From Christensenella sp. UBA7588 (GTDB taxonomy: Bacteria; Bacillota; Clostridia; Christensenellales; CAG-917): 14,307 nucleotides of DNA. The stretch lies in the NCBI GenBank assembly GCA_002478945.1, contig DLKM01000003.1, positions 1 through 14,307 of the forward strand, given 5' to 3'. Numbering within the stretch: position 1 is the stretch's first letter; the number at the start of each line of letters is the position of its first letter. The notes under the pieces were generated by a model. That model was given only the letters and a program-made list of their open reading frames with translations, ran no database searches and was not told the origin of the DNA. The translations under genes were made by a program, and so were the position numbers. Positions 1-6,367 of this stretch are shown here, in pieces.

Positions 1-16
1 GCACTCTGTTGAGTGC
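1..16 (-). terminator. Hairpin downstream of tRNA-Ile, possible terminator
   Basis: A perfect 6-bp stem (GCACTC at 1-6, GAGTGC at 11-16) with a TGTT loop starts 3 nt after the tRNA-Ile 3' end on the minus strand. Its place fits a terminator or processing hairpin for the tRNA transcript. The window ends before a U-tract could be seen, so the role is inferred. Confidence 0.4.
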
Positions 17-18
17 TT

Positions 19-95
19 TGGTTGGATTGAGTGGACTCGAACCACCGACCCCCACCTTATCAGGGTGGTGCTCTAACCTACTGAGCTACAATCCA
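19..95 (-). tRNA. tRNA-Ile (GAU anticodon)
   Basis: Read on the minus strand, this folds as a complete cloverleaf. The acceptor TGGATTG pairs fully with CAATCCA, the D arm is GCTC/GAGC, the anticodon stem CCACC/GGTGG holds the loop CTGATAA (anticodon GAT, isoleucine), and the T arm GGTGG/CCACT encloses TTCGAGT. The discriminator A and the CCA end are encoded. The U1-A72 first pair is less usual than G1-C72 for an elongator tRNA. It lies 3' of tRNA-Ala and is probably co-transcribed from the promoter at 328-356. Confidence 0.95.
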
Positions 96-98
96 TCG

Positions 99-121
99 TG
101 TGGTGGAGATACACGGATTCG
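99..121 (-). pseudogene. tRNA-Ala 3'-end fragment (23-bp direct repeat of 234-256)
   Basis: These 23 bp are identical to 234-256, which covers the CCA end, discriminator, acceptor 3' strand and most of the T arm of the neighbouring tRNA-Ala. Similarity stops abruptly at both ends (position 98 vs 233, 122 vs 257). The rest of the tRNA is absent, so this is a tRNA remnant rather than a gene. Copies of a tRNA 3' end in the same orientation are what integrases using tRNA attachment sites leave, but unequal recombination between tandem tRNA genes would also explain it. Confidence 0.85.
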
Positions 122-233
122 TTTAATAGCGAGCGATTATGCTTGCATATCGAAGCGAGCGTCAGCGAGGACTTGTCCTCGGTTGCATCGTCTAGATGCG
201 TTGCGCCCGCAACGGAATGCGGGTATTTTCACC
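122..233. other. 112-bp palindrome-rich segment between the tRNA-Ala repeats
   Basis: This noncoding segment sits between the two 23-bp direct repeats. It holds three successive perfect palindromes: GAGGAC/GTCCTC at 167-180 with a 2-nt loop, GCATC/GATGC at 185-199, and CCCGCA/TGCGGG at 206-223 followed by TATTTTC on the plus strand. None has a U-tract on the minus strand, so they do not look like terminators of the tRNA transcript. They may shape processing of the tRNA-Ala/tRNA-Ile precursor or be what is left of an inserted element. Confidence 0.5.
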
Positions 234-235
234 TG

Positions 236-311
236 TGGTGGAGATACACGGATTCGAACCGAGGACCTCCTGAATGCAAATCAGGCGCTCTACCAACTGA
301 GCTATATCCCC
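236..311 (-). tRNA. tRNA-Ala (UGC anticodon)
   Basis: On the minus strand the acceptor GGGGATA pairs with TATCTCC (one G-U), the D arm is GCTC/GAGC, and the anticodon stem CCTGA/TCAGG holds TTTGCAT with anticodon TGC (alanine). The T arm is CTCGG-TTCGAAT-CCGTG and the CCA is encoded. The second pair of the T stem is a T-T mismatch, unusual for a functional tRNA-Ala. The 3' end is duplicated at 99-121. It is the first gene of a two-tRNA unit with its own strong promoter. Confidence 0.94.
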
Positions 312-327
312 ACGTGAATGCTATAAG

Positions 328-356
328 ATAATAGCATCTACATATTTGTTTGTCAA
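328..356 (-). promoter_or_regulatory. Sigma-A promoter of the tRNA-Ala/tRNA-Ile unit
   Basis: On the minus strand a perfect -35 TTGACA (351-356) and a -10 TATTAT (328-333) are separated by 17 bp. Transcription would start near 321, about 10 nt before mature tRNA-Ala. A dedicated promoter argues against these tRNAs being the spacer of an rRNA operon. Confidence 0.85.
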
Positions 357-426
357 ATGATTTTTCAAAAATTTTGGCATTATTCTTAAATAGAAAAAGC
401 AAAATCGATGTGGCGCAAACTTCTCG

Positions 427-455
427 TTGAAAGCGTCTTGATAGTTTGGTATAAT
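427..455 (+). promoter_or_regulatory. Sigma-A promoter of the two-component operon
   Basis: TTGAAA (427-432) and TATAAT (450-455) have a 17-bp spacer, giving a leader of about 50 nt to the response regulator. A second TATAAT at 464-469 has no good -35. The promoter is divergent from the tRNA promoter, with about 70 bp between the -35 boxes. Confidence 0.8.
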
Positions 456-511
456 ATTTATAGTATAATTAAGGTTGACGATGTAAAAATGATAAAAAAG
501 GAGGCGTAAAG

Positions 512-1189
512 ATGAGATTATTGCTTGCCGAGGACGAGAAATCGTTGTCGAACGCTCTCGTCGCTATATTGAAACATAACAATTTTTCCGTCGACGCCGT
601 GTATAACGGACAAGACACATTGGACTATTTGCAAAGCGACGCATACGACGCCGTTATTCTCGATATAATGATGCCGAAAGTAGACGGTATAACCGTATTG
701 AAAACCGTGCGCGCAAAAGGCAATAAGATTCCCGTGCTTATGCTTACGGCAAAGAATGACGTCGAAGACAAGGTCAAAGGACTCGATTGCGGCGCAGACG
801 ATTATCTGACAAAGCCGTTTGCCGTGCCTGAATTGATAGCGAGGTTGCGTGCAATCACGAGGAGAAAAGGGGAAGTCGTCGACAATTCGCTCGTCGTAGG
901 AGACGTCAAACTCAATCGTTCCACTTATGAATTGACGGGAGAAAAGGGCAGTATACCGCTGACGTCAAAAGAATTTCAGATAATGGAAATGTTTATGAGT
1001 ACGCCTTCGAGAGTTATATCCGCCGACGAGTTTATGGATAAAATTTGGGGATTCGACAGCGACGCGGAAATCAACGTCGTATGGACGTACGTTTCGTATC
1101 TGAGGAAGAAACTGAAATCGGTCGGTTCGACCGTAACTATAAAAGCCGTGCGGAATATCGGCTATGTTTTGGAGAACAAAAATGCTTAA
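512..1189 (+). CDS. OmpR/PhoB-family response regulator
   Basis: This is a DNA-binding transcription factor activated by phosphorylation from the adjacent kinase. Residues 1-115 form a receiver domain with acidic pocket E7/D8, phospho-acceptor D51 in 'VILDIMMPKVDG', switch T79 and K101 in 'LTKPF'. Residues 125-222 form a winged-helix effector domain ending in 'AVRNIGYVLE', typical of OmpR/PhoB proteins. The 225-aa length is normal. An AAGGAGG Shine-Dalgarno sequence precedes the ATG. The reading frame overlaps the kinase by 8 nt (ATGCTTAA), implying translational coupling. Targets cannot be read from sequence; the lipoprotein at 2581 is a positional candidate. It resembles many Clostridia paralogues, so I give no gene symbol. 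Confidence 0.95.
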   Translation: MRLLLAEDEKSLSNALVAILKHNNFSVDAVYNGQDTLDYLQSDAYDAVILDIMMPKVDGITVLKTVRAKGNKIPVLMLTAKNDVEDKVKGLDCGADDYLTKPFAVPELIARLRAITRRKGEVVDNSLVVGDVKLNRSTYELTGEKGSIPLTSKEFQIMEMFMSTPSRVISADEFMDKIWGFDSDAEINVVWTYVSYLRKKLKSVGSTVTIKAVRNIGYVLENKNA

Positions 1190-2438
1190 AAAACTGCGCA
1201 TAAAGTTTATAGTCGTCGCGATGGTTGCCACGGCGTTGGTTCTTATATCGATAATCGGCGGAATAAACGTCAACAACTATGTAAAAATCAAAAAAGACGT
1301 GGACAGAACGCTTGAAATACTTGTGGAAAACGACGGTCGATTCCCCCAAAGAAAAGACGAAAAGCCTCCGTCGGAGGAAGACGTCGGACAGAATCACGGA
1401 GAAAAACCGACGCCCGACGGAATGTCTCCCGAAACGCCGTTTGAAACGAGATATTTTACCGTTACGTTGGATGCTCAACACAACGAGGTGGCGGTGGATA
1501 CGGACAGAATTGCCGCCGTGGATGAAAACAAAGCATTGCAATACGCACAAAAGATTGCCCAAAAAGGCAAGACGAAAGGATACGCCGACGATTACAGATA
1601 TGCCGTCAAACAACTTGACGACGGCAACGTGATGTATATCTTTATAGATTGCGGACGAGGACTCGATACGTTCAAGCAGTTTTTGCTTGCGAGTTGCCTC
1701 ATCAGTTTCGCGGGATTTTTGATAGTGTTCGCGCTTGTTGTCGTGTTCTCGAAAATCGTTATGAAGCCCGTTGCCGAAACGTACAAAAAGCAAAAACAGT
1801 TTATTACCGACGCTAATCACGAGCTTAAGACGCCGCTCACGGTCATAAATGCGAGTTGCGAAATGCTCGAATACGAGGACGGCGTAAACGAGTGGACGAA
1901 GTCCATAAAAGAGCAAGTCGGAAAACTCACGGAGCTTACGAACAAACTCGTGTTTTTGTCAAGAACCGACGAGGAGGAAAAGCGTACCGCGATGACGGAG
2001 TTTTGTATATCCGAAGTCGTGCAGGACGCCGTCGCGCCGTATTACGTCGTTACAGAGTCAAACGGAAAGAAATTTGACGTAAATATCGAAAGCAATCTGT
2101 CGTTCAAAGGCGATATGTCTATGATAAAACAACTTGTGGAATTGCTTTTGGACAACGCCGTGAAATACTCGGACGACGAGGGAAACATCAAATTCGAGTT
2201 GACGGAAAACGGAAAGAACAAAAAGATTATCGTATCGAATACGACAGACGGTGTTCCTCAAGGCAATCTCGACGTGCTGTTCGAGAGATTCTACAGACTT
2301 GAGAGTTCGAGAAACAGCGAAACGGGCGGTCACGGCATCGGGCTTTCGGTGGCAAAAGCGATTGTCGAATTGCACAAAGGCAAAATATCCGCAACGTCTC
2401 CCGACGGGAAAACGATAATATTTACGGTTGTGTTTTGA
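1182..2438 (+). CDS. Membrane sensor histidine kinase
   Basis: This partner of the response regulator autophosphorylates on His and passes phosphate to its D51. A first membrane helix (about residues 9-30) is followed by an extracytoplasmic sensor of about 130 residues and a second helix (about 166-193). The H-box 'DANHELKTPL' with H213 follows almost at once, leaving little room for a HAMP domain. The N-box is 'LLLDNAVKYS' (N325), the F-box 'LFERFYR', and the G2 box 'GGHGIGLS' (382-389). The G1 box is atypical: 'VSNTTDGVP' where most kinases have DxGxG, so the usual ATP-contacting Asp is an Asn. I chose the ATG at 1182 because GGAGA lies 6 nt upstream; an in-frame ATG at 1164 lacks a good ribosome-binding site. 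The ligand is unknown. Confidence 0.93.
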   Translation: MLKKLRIKFIVVAMVATALVLISIIGGINVNNYVKIKKDVDRTLEILVENDGRFPQRKDEKPPSEEDVGQNHGEKPTPDGMSPETPFETRYFTVTLDAQHNEVAVDTDRIAAVDENKALQYAQKIAQKGKTKGYADDYRYAVKQLDDGNVMYIFIDCGRGLDTFKQFLLASCLISFAGFLIVFALVVVFSKIVMKPVAETYKKQKQFITDANHELKTPLTVINASCEMLEYEDGVNEWTKSIKEQVGKLTELTNKLVFLSRTDEEEKRTAMTEFCISEVVQDAVAPYYVVTESNGKKFDVNIESNLSFKGDMSMIKQLVELLLDNAVKYSDDEGNIKFELTENGKNKKIIVSNTTDGVPQGNLDVLFERFYRLESSRNSETGGHGIGLSVAKAIVELHKGKISATSPDGKTIIFTVVF

Positions 2439-2467
2439 TATGAAATAAAAATAGTAATAAATCTTAT

Positions 2468-2500
2468 AAAAAACGGCGAAAAATCGTCGTTTTTTCTTTT
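2468..2500 (+). terminator. Rho-independent terminator of the two-component operon
   Basis: AACGGCGA (2472-2479) pairs with TCGTCGTT (2484-2491) through an AAAA loop with one G-U pair, followed by a run of T's. It lies about 30 nt after the kinase stop codon and separates the operon from the lipoprotein gene. Confidence 0.8.
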
Positions 2501-2580
2501 TGATTTTTTGTTTCGTTTTAGGTATGTGGTCGATAATGCAAGTATAAAAGCGGTAAAAAACCGAAAAAGGAGCTAAAAAA

Positions 2581-4518
2581 ATGAAAAAGTGCAAGATATT
2601 TATCGTTTTAACGGTTCTTATATTGGCAATGAGTCTTATGCTCGTCGCTTGCGGAGATACGGATTCGTCCGACGGCGGAACGGCTCTGCGCCCCGAACCT
2701 CCCGAAGGAGATTTTTCAAACAACGGAGATAACCTCGGCGGCGGAGGCGTGGGAACTTTGCCCGACCAAGTCGACGACGTATCGACGGACGTCTTTACGT
2801 TTTCCGATTTAAGCGAACTAAGCGGGAATGTGGATTATAGCGGCGCAACCGCGTTGACGGAAAGCGAAACCGCAATCGAAATAACCGAATCGGGTTCGTA
2901 TGTGCTTAGCGGAAACTATAGCGGCGGTATAACCGTAAGCGTCGGCAACAAAGAAAGCGTGCATCTGTTTCTTAACGGCGCAAACGTGTCTAATTCAAAC
3001 GGTATCGCAATTTCCAACACGAACAAAAAATCTTCTTTGATTATCACTCTCGTAGAGGGAACGCAAAACACCGTGAGCAATGCGGGAGAGGACGTAAACG
3101 CAATCCACGTTAAAGGCGAATTGAGCGTGAACGGCAGCGGAAAACTTACCGTTGTAAGTCAAAGCAAAAACGCAATCAAAGTCTCGAAAGGCTTGCTTGT
3201 CGTTGACGCGAATATCGTTATAGAGAGCGCAAACCACGGTGTTTCGGCAAGATTTGTCGAAGCGCAAAACGCGTCGATAACGGTCAATAGCGCGGCGAAA
3301 GACGGTGTAAACGCCGAATGTGACGACGATACGACGACTTTCCCGTCAGATTATTCCGAGGGCTACGTCGCGTTGAAAAACGTTGCGTATTCCTGCGACG
3401 TGCAAGGAGACGGAATACAGGCGGATACTCTCGTGTATATCGAGGGCGGCTCCGTCAATATAAAAACCAACGGCACTTTCGTAAAATATTCTCAAGAGAA
3501 TATCGAAAAATACGGACTTTCCGATGACGACTTCAGATATAAAGCGTCGGGAAGCGGCTATCAGAAAATCGCAAGCGATTCAAACAACAGACTTTCGAGT
3601 CTTTATGCGCTTACCCAAAGTTGTAAAGGAATCAAGGTCGGCGAAATCGATTACGAGGACGAAAGCGGAAACGAAATAAAAGTTACCGAAGGCAAGTATC
3701 TGATAGTTATAAAAGGAGAGTGCGAAGCGGATATTCGCTCTACGGACGACGCAATTCACACAAATAGCGGCGACGTAATAATCGCAGGCGGAAATATCAC
3801 TATAAACACTTGCGACGACGGTATCACTTCGGATATGCACACCCAGATTACGGGCGGTACGATTGCAATAGAATCGAGTTATGAGGGCGTCGAGGGCGCG
3901 TACGTCACGATTAGCGGCGGTAAACTCGATATAGTCTCCAGCGACGACGGCATCAATGCCGCAAGCGACGACACGAGCATAAAAGAGTATATCGTTATAA
4001 CGGGCGGCGAAATCGTGGTCGATGCGGAAGGCGACGGACTCGATTCCAACGGAAGTATCCTCATAACGGGCGGTACGATTATCGTACACGGACCTACAAA
4101 CGGCGGAGACGGTGCGCTTGACGCGGATTCCGGAATAATCGTTCAGGGCGGTACGCTTTATGCGGCTTCTACTCTCGGAATGGTTGAAACGCCGTCAACG
4201 AACTCCACGCAATACGTTCTTTCTTATGCGCAAAATTCGGCGATTGCAAGCGGTACGGTTTTGGCAATCAAAGACTCGAACGGAACGGAATTGTTCTCGA
4301 TGACCGTTGAAAAAGACTGTCAATCGATTATAATCAGTCTTTCGCAATTCCAAAGCGGACAAACGTACTCGGTTTATAGCGGAGATACGCAACTTGCAAC
4401 GTTTACAATCTCCGACGTTATCACGAGAGTCGGAGTGTCTACGGGCGGCGGTCAAGGAGGCTTTGGCGGTCCCGACGGCGGATTCGGCGGCGGAGGTCGT
4501 CCCGGCGGCAGAATGTAA
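2581..4518 (+). CDS. Cthe_2159-like carbohydrate-binding beta-helix lipoprotein
   Basis: This is a predicted surface lipoprotein. A signal peptide ends in the lipobox LVAC, so C24 would be acylated. From about residue 68 to 540 it shows the pattern of the Cthe_2159 family ('SGSYVLSG', 'VHLFLNGANVSNSNG', 'NAIHVKG', repeated 'ITGG' turns at about 423, 473 and 495 and 'ISGG' at 444). Family knowledge: Cthe_2159 of Clostridium thermocellum folds as a beta-helix and binds acidic plant polysaccharide and cellulose. The DDG/GDG turns (389-487) would suit Ca2+ binding. The C-terminus is a glycine-rich tail of about 25 residues. AAAGGAG precedes the ATG. I found no convincing promoter in the 80 bp after the upstream terminator. 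Binding specificity is inferred from the family. Confidence 0.85.
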   Translation: MKKCKIFIVLTVLILAMSLMLVACGDTDSSDGGTALRPEPPEGDFSNNGDNLGGGGVGTLPDQVDDVSTDVFTFSDLSELSGNVDYSGATALTESETAIEITESGSYVLSGNYSGGITVSVGNKESVHLFLNGANVSNSNGIAISNTNKKSSLIITLVEGTQNTVSNAGEDVNAIHVKGELSVNGSGKLTVVSQSKNAIKVSKGLLVVDANIVIESANHGVSARFVEAQNASITVNSAAKDGVNAECDDDTTTFPSDYSEGYVALKNVAYSCDVQGDGIQADTLVYIEGGSVNIKTNGTFVKYSQENIEKYGLSDDDFRYKASGSGYQKIASDSNNRLSSLYALTQSCKGIKVGEIDYEDESGNEIKVTEGKYLIVIKGECEADIRSTDDAIHTNSGDVIIAGGNITINTCDDGITSDMHTQITGGTIAIESSYEGVEGAYVTISGGKLDIVSSDDGINAASDDTSIKEYIVITGGEIVVDAEGDGLDSNGSILITGGTIIVHGPTNGGDGALDADSGIIVQGGTLYAASTLGMVETPSTNSTQYVLSYAQNSAIASGTVLAIKDSNGTELFSMTVEKDCQSIIISLSQFQSGQTYSVYSGDTQLATFTISDVITRVGVSTGGGQGGFGGPDGGFGGGGRPGGRM

Positions 4519-4600
4519 TAATTACGCCGAATGTTAAACATTCGTCGCGTTGTTAAAACGACATCGCTGTAATGACGACAAAAGCGTTGTTCTCGCAACG

Positions 4601-4626
4601 TCTACCGCGCAACCGATACACGCTAT
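4601..4626 (+). repeat. Partial copy of the TAGATTTTCA/ATCGCG intergenic module
   Basis: These 26 bp match 7938-7963 at 23 of 26 positions, and all three differences are C/T transitions. The other copy lies in the convergent gap after proS. The match is short but ungapped, and both copies lie in gaps between convergent genes. Confidence 0.55.
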
Positions 4627-4686
4627 AAGTTTTTGCAAGACCGATAGCAAAAGTTTGGCTGTGCGACAGTAGGGCAATAAACCGAG

Positions 4687-4741
4687 CGTGGCCGTAGGCA
4701 ATACGCATAAATGCGTGTTGCCTTAGCCACGTTTTTGTTTG
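4687..4741 (+). terminator. Large three-segment hairpin terminator
   Basis: The outer stem CGTGGC/GCCACG, middle AGGCAA/TTGCCT, and inner ACGCAT/ATGCGT with a 2-nt loop stack almost continuously across 4687-4731, followed by TTTTTGTTT on the plus strand. It should stop transcription of the lipoprotein gene before spo0A. On the minus strand it begins 13 nt after the spo0A stop but has no U-tract, so termination there would be weaker. It is longer than an ordinary terminator. Confidence 0.75.
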
Positions 4742-4743
4742 TG

Positions 4744-5481
4744 TTAGGCGCACTCCAGAAGCAATTTATCGGCAATAAGCGCGATAAATTCGCCGTTTGT
4801 GGGCTTTTCGTTGGGAGAATAGATTTTGATGCCGAAAATATTGTTGATGTTTTCGATTTTTCCTCTGTTCCACGCAACTTCGATTGCGTGACGAATTGCT
4901 CTTTCGACTTTCGATGCAGAGGTGTTGAAACGCATTGCGATACCGGGATAGAGTTGTTTCGTGATAGAATTGATGATTTCCGGCGTTTCGATTGTCATTT
5001 TGATTGCTTCTCTAAGAAATTGATAACCTTTGATATGTGCCGGAATGCCGACGGAGATAAACAGATTTGTGATTCTCTCGTCCAGATTGTGACTTTTTCG
5101 CGGTTGCGCGTTGCGCACTTGTGGGGCGGAGAAGTCGGAAATAACTTTCAAAAGAGCGTTGTAATCAAACGGTTTTGCAAGAAAATAACTTGCGCCGTAC
5201 TGCATTGCTTTTTGTACGAAACCGTCGGTTGCGAGTTGAGACATCATAATAACAATGGGTTTTTTGCCCTCGAGCGCACTCAACACGCCAAAGCCGTCCA
5301 ATTCCGGCATAACGATGTCGAGCAATAGAAAATCGGGGCGATATTCGTCGACGAGTTTTAGCGCCTCAACGCCGTTTTGCGCGATGCCTACGACTTGTAA
5401 GCTGTCTTTTGAATTGATGAAATCGCTTATACTTTTGCAAAGAGCCGAGTTGTCGTCTGCGATAACCAATGTTTTGTTCAT
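4744..5481 (-). CDS. spo0A: Stage 0 sporulation protein A
   Basis: This is the master regulator of entry into sporulation, active as a phosphorylated DNA-binding dimer. The receiver domain (1-120) has acidic residues D9/D10, phospho-acceptor D55 in 'LLLDIVMPELDG', S81 in the switch position and K103. The effector domain (about 134-245) carries the Spo0A-specific 'GIPAHIKGYQ' and recognition-helix region 'ASKVERAIRHAIEVAWNRG' (189-207), then 'KPTNGEFIALIADKL'. The 245-aa length is slightly short because the linker is short. GGAGG lies 6 nt before the ATG. A TATAAT lies at 5512-5517 without a good -35. spoIVB, the usual upstream neighbour in spore formers, is not here. The gene shows a Clostridia lineage, but does not prove that the organism sporulates. 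Confidence 0.96.
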   Translation of the reverse strand: MNKTLVIADDNSALCKSISDFINSKDSLQVVGIAQNGVEALKLVDEYRPDFLLLDIVMPELDGFGVLSALEGKKPIVIMMSQLATDGFVQKAMQYGASYFLAKPFDYNALLKVISDFSAPQVRNAQPRKSHNLDERITNLFISVGIPAHIKGYQFLREAIKMTIETPEIINSITKQLYPGIAMRFNTSASKVERAIRHAIEVAWNRGKIENINNIFGIKIYSPNEKPTNGEFIALIADKLLLECA

Positions 5482-5657
5482 GATTTTCCTCCATATTGTT
5501 TATGTAAATACATTATAAATTCTGTTTTCAAGCAAAAAAGGGCAGTTTTGACTATTTTTTGTCGAGTGCGGGGGTATTTTGTTTATTCCAGGCTATAAAA
5601 GCGTAAATTTTCCGATTTTTGTTACTTATGCGTATAGTTTACACCATTTATTATAAT

Positions 5658-5729
5658 TTTTCAACAATTATTTTCACTATTTTTAACAATATTGCATATA
5701 GTGGAAAATTGTTGAAAACGCACTATATG
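5658..5729. repeat. Overlapping, mutually exclusive inverted repeats
   Basis: TTTTCAACAATT (5658-5669) and AATTGTTGAAAA (5707-5718) are perfect 12-bp inverted repeats. Inside them CACTAT (5675-5680) pairs with ATAGTG (5698-5703). The same right-hand sequence, as CATATAGTG (5695-5703), also pairs over 9 bp with CACTATATG (5721-5729). The two pairings cannot form together. This could be a set of operator half-sites or an alternative-fold RNA. Confidence 0.6.
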
Positions 5730-5770
5730 ATGTTTTATGAAAAAAATATTTGAAAATAATGAAAATATAG

Positions 5771-5799
5771 TTTACATAATCACATCTTATCAATATAAT
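5771..5799 (+). promoter_or_regulatory. Sigma-A promoter of the zinc-ribbon gene
   Basis: TTTACA (5771-5776) and TATAAT (5794-5799) are separated by 17 bp, with a start expected near 5806. The -35 is within the second copy of the TATAGTTTACA repeat. Confidence 0.8.
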
Positions 5800-5833
5800 A
5801 TATGAAAGTTAAAAACCTTAAGAGAGGTTGTAT

Positions 5834-6313
5834 ATGGCAAAGTATAAAAAATGTCCACGCTGCGAACTGAATTGGATTCCCGTCGAAGAAGAACTTTGCG
5901 AGGTGTGCAAGGCAGAACTCGGCAAGGCAAGCAAAATAAGTCTGTTAGAGGACGATGACGACATCGAGGACGAAGAAAGAATCTGTCCTATTTGCAAAGT
6001 GAATTATCTCGACCCCGACGAGGATATTTGTCCTGCGTGCAGAGAGGAACAAGCGGCGGCAAAACAAGCCGAAGAAAGCGAGACGGACGACTGGGACGAT
6101 TTCGTTGACGACGACGCTATCGTGGACGACGATGAGGAAGAAGTGTCGCTCAATCAACTTCAAGAGGACGAGGAAGAAGAATTCGAGGATGACGAAGAAG
6201 AAAGTTGTCCCGACGATTTCGACGATTCAGACATCGGAGACATCGGAGACATCGACGATTACGACGAGGACGACGAAGAAGACGAGGACGACGATTTCGA
6301 CGACGAGAAATAA
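5834..6313 (+). CDS. Double zinc-ribbon protein with hyperacidic tail
   Basis: I do not recognise this 159-aa protein as a named family. Residues 1-69 hold two zinc-ribbon-like units with identical spacing, C-x2-C-x11-C-x2-C (C7, C10, C22, C25 and C51, C54, C66, C69), both starting CPxC, which implies an internal duplication. Residues 70-159 are mostly Asp and Glu with almost no positive charge until the last residue, so the tail is probably disordered. An extra Cys is at 125. Acidic tails occur in proteins that handle basic partners or nucleic-acid-binding proteins, such as RNA polymerase delta, but the N-terminus is unlike delta. The ATG at 5834 is chosen because AGAGAGG ends 6 nt upstream; the TTG at 5828 would abut that site. 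It is monocistronic, with its own promoter and terminator. Confidence 0.8.
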   Translation: MAKYKKCPRCELNWIPVEEELCEVCKAELGKASKISLLEDDDDIEDEERICPICKVNYLDPDEDICPACREEQAAAKQAEESETDDWDDFVDDDAIVDDDEEEVSLNQLQEDEEEEFEDDEEESCPDDFDDSDIGDIGDIDDYDEDDEEDEDDDFDDEK

Positions 6314-6320
6314 AAAATAC

Positions 6321-6350
6321 AAGCACTTGCCGCAAGCAAGTGCTTTTTTC
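6321..6350 (+). terminator. Rho-independent terminator of the zinc-ribbon gene
   Basis: AAGCACTTGC (6321-6330) pairs perfectly with GCAAGTGCTT (6336-6345) through a 5-nt loop and is followed by TTTT. It begins 7 nt after the stop codon and lies about 20 bp before the proS promoter. Confidence 0.92.
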
Positions 6351-6367
6351 GTTTACAAGGCGCAAAT

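Larger units (their letters stand above)
4519..4743. other. Convergent noncoding gap between the lipoprotein gene and spo0A
   Basis: These 225 bp hold several palindromes and no credible ORF. CGAATG/CATTCG (4528-4544) begins 10 nt after the lipoprotein stop codon. A GCGTTG/CGCAACG-type hairpin lies near 4583-4600. A partial repeat module at 4601-4626 is described separately, and a large hairpin ends the gap at 4687-4731. Confidence 0.6.
5482..5833. promoter_or_regulatory. AT-rich divergent control region between spo0A and the zinc-ribbon gene
   Basis: These 352 bp hold no gene. On the spo0A side there is a TATAAT (minus strand, 5512-5517) without a matching -35, and TGTCGAG (5560-5566), one base from the 0A-box core TGTCGAA, 43 bp upstream of that -10. 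An 11-bp direct repeat TATAGTTTACA occurs at 5633-5643 and 5766-5776. Overlapping inverted repeats fill 5658-5729. Autoregulation by Spo0A is an inference. Confidence 0.55.

Noticed and set aside
122..166. Copy of the 8000-8040 sequence near the tRNAs (shared CGAAGCGAGC)
   Set aside because: Only about 10 bases agree, the surroundings do not align, and GCTCGC/GCGAGC strings are easily found by chance here.
19..311. tRNA-Ile/tRNA-Ala pair as the spacer of an rRNA operon
   Set aside because: The unit has its own consensus promoter directly upstream and no 16S or 23S sequence is visible on either side.
3840..4120. Tandem DNA repeats in the lipoprotein gene
   Set aside because: The repeated ITGG and DDG coding patterns are the turns of a beta-helix, not a separate repeat array; the DNA copies are diverged.
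5500..5545. Sigma-H type promoter of spo0A
   Set aside because: An AnnGAAT-like -10 can be read on the minus strand, but no AGGA-type -35 is at the right distance.
5828..5833. TTG start for the zinc-ribbon protein
   Set aside because: It directly abuts the AGAGAGG ribosome-binding site; the ATG at 5834 has correct spacing.
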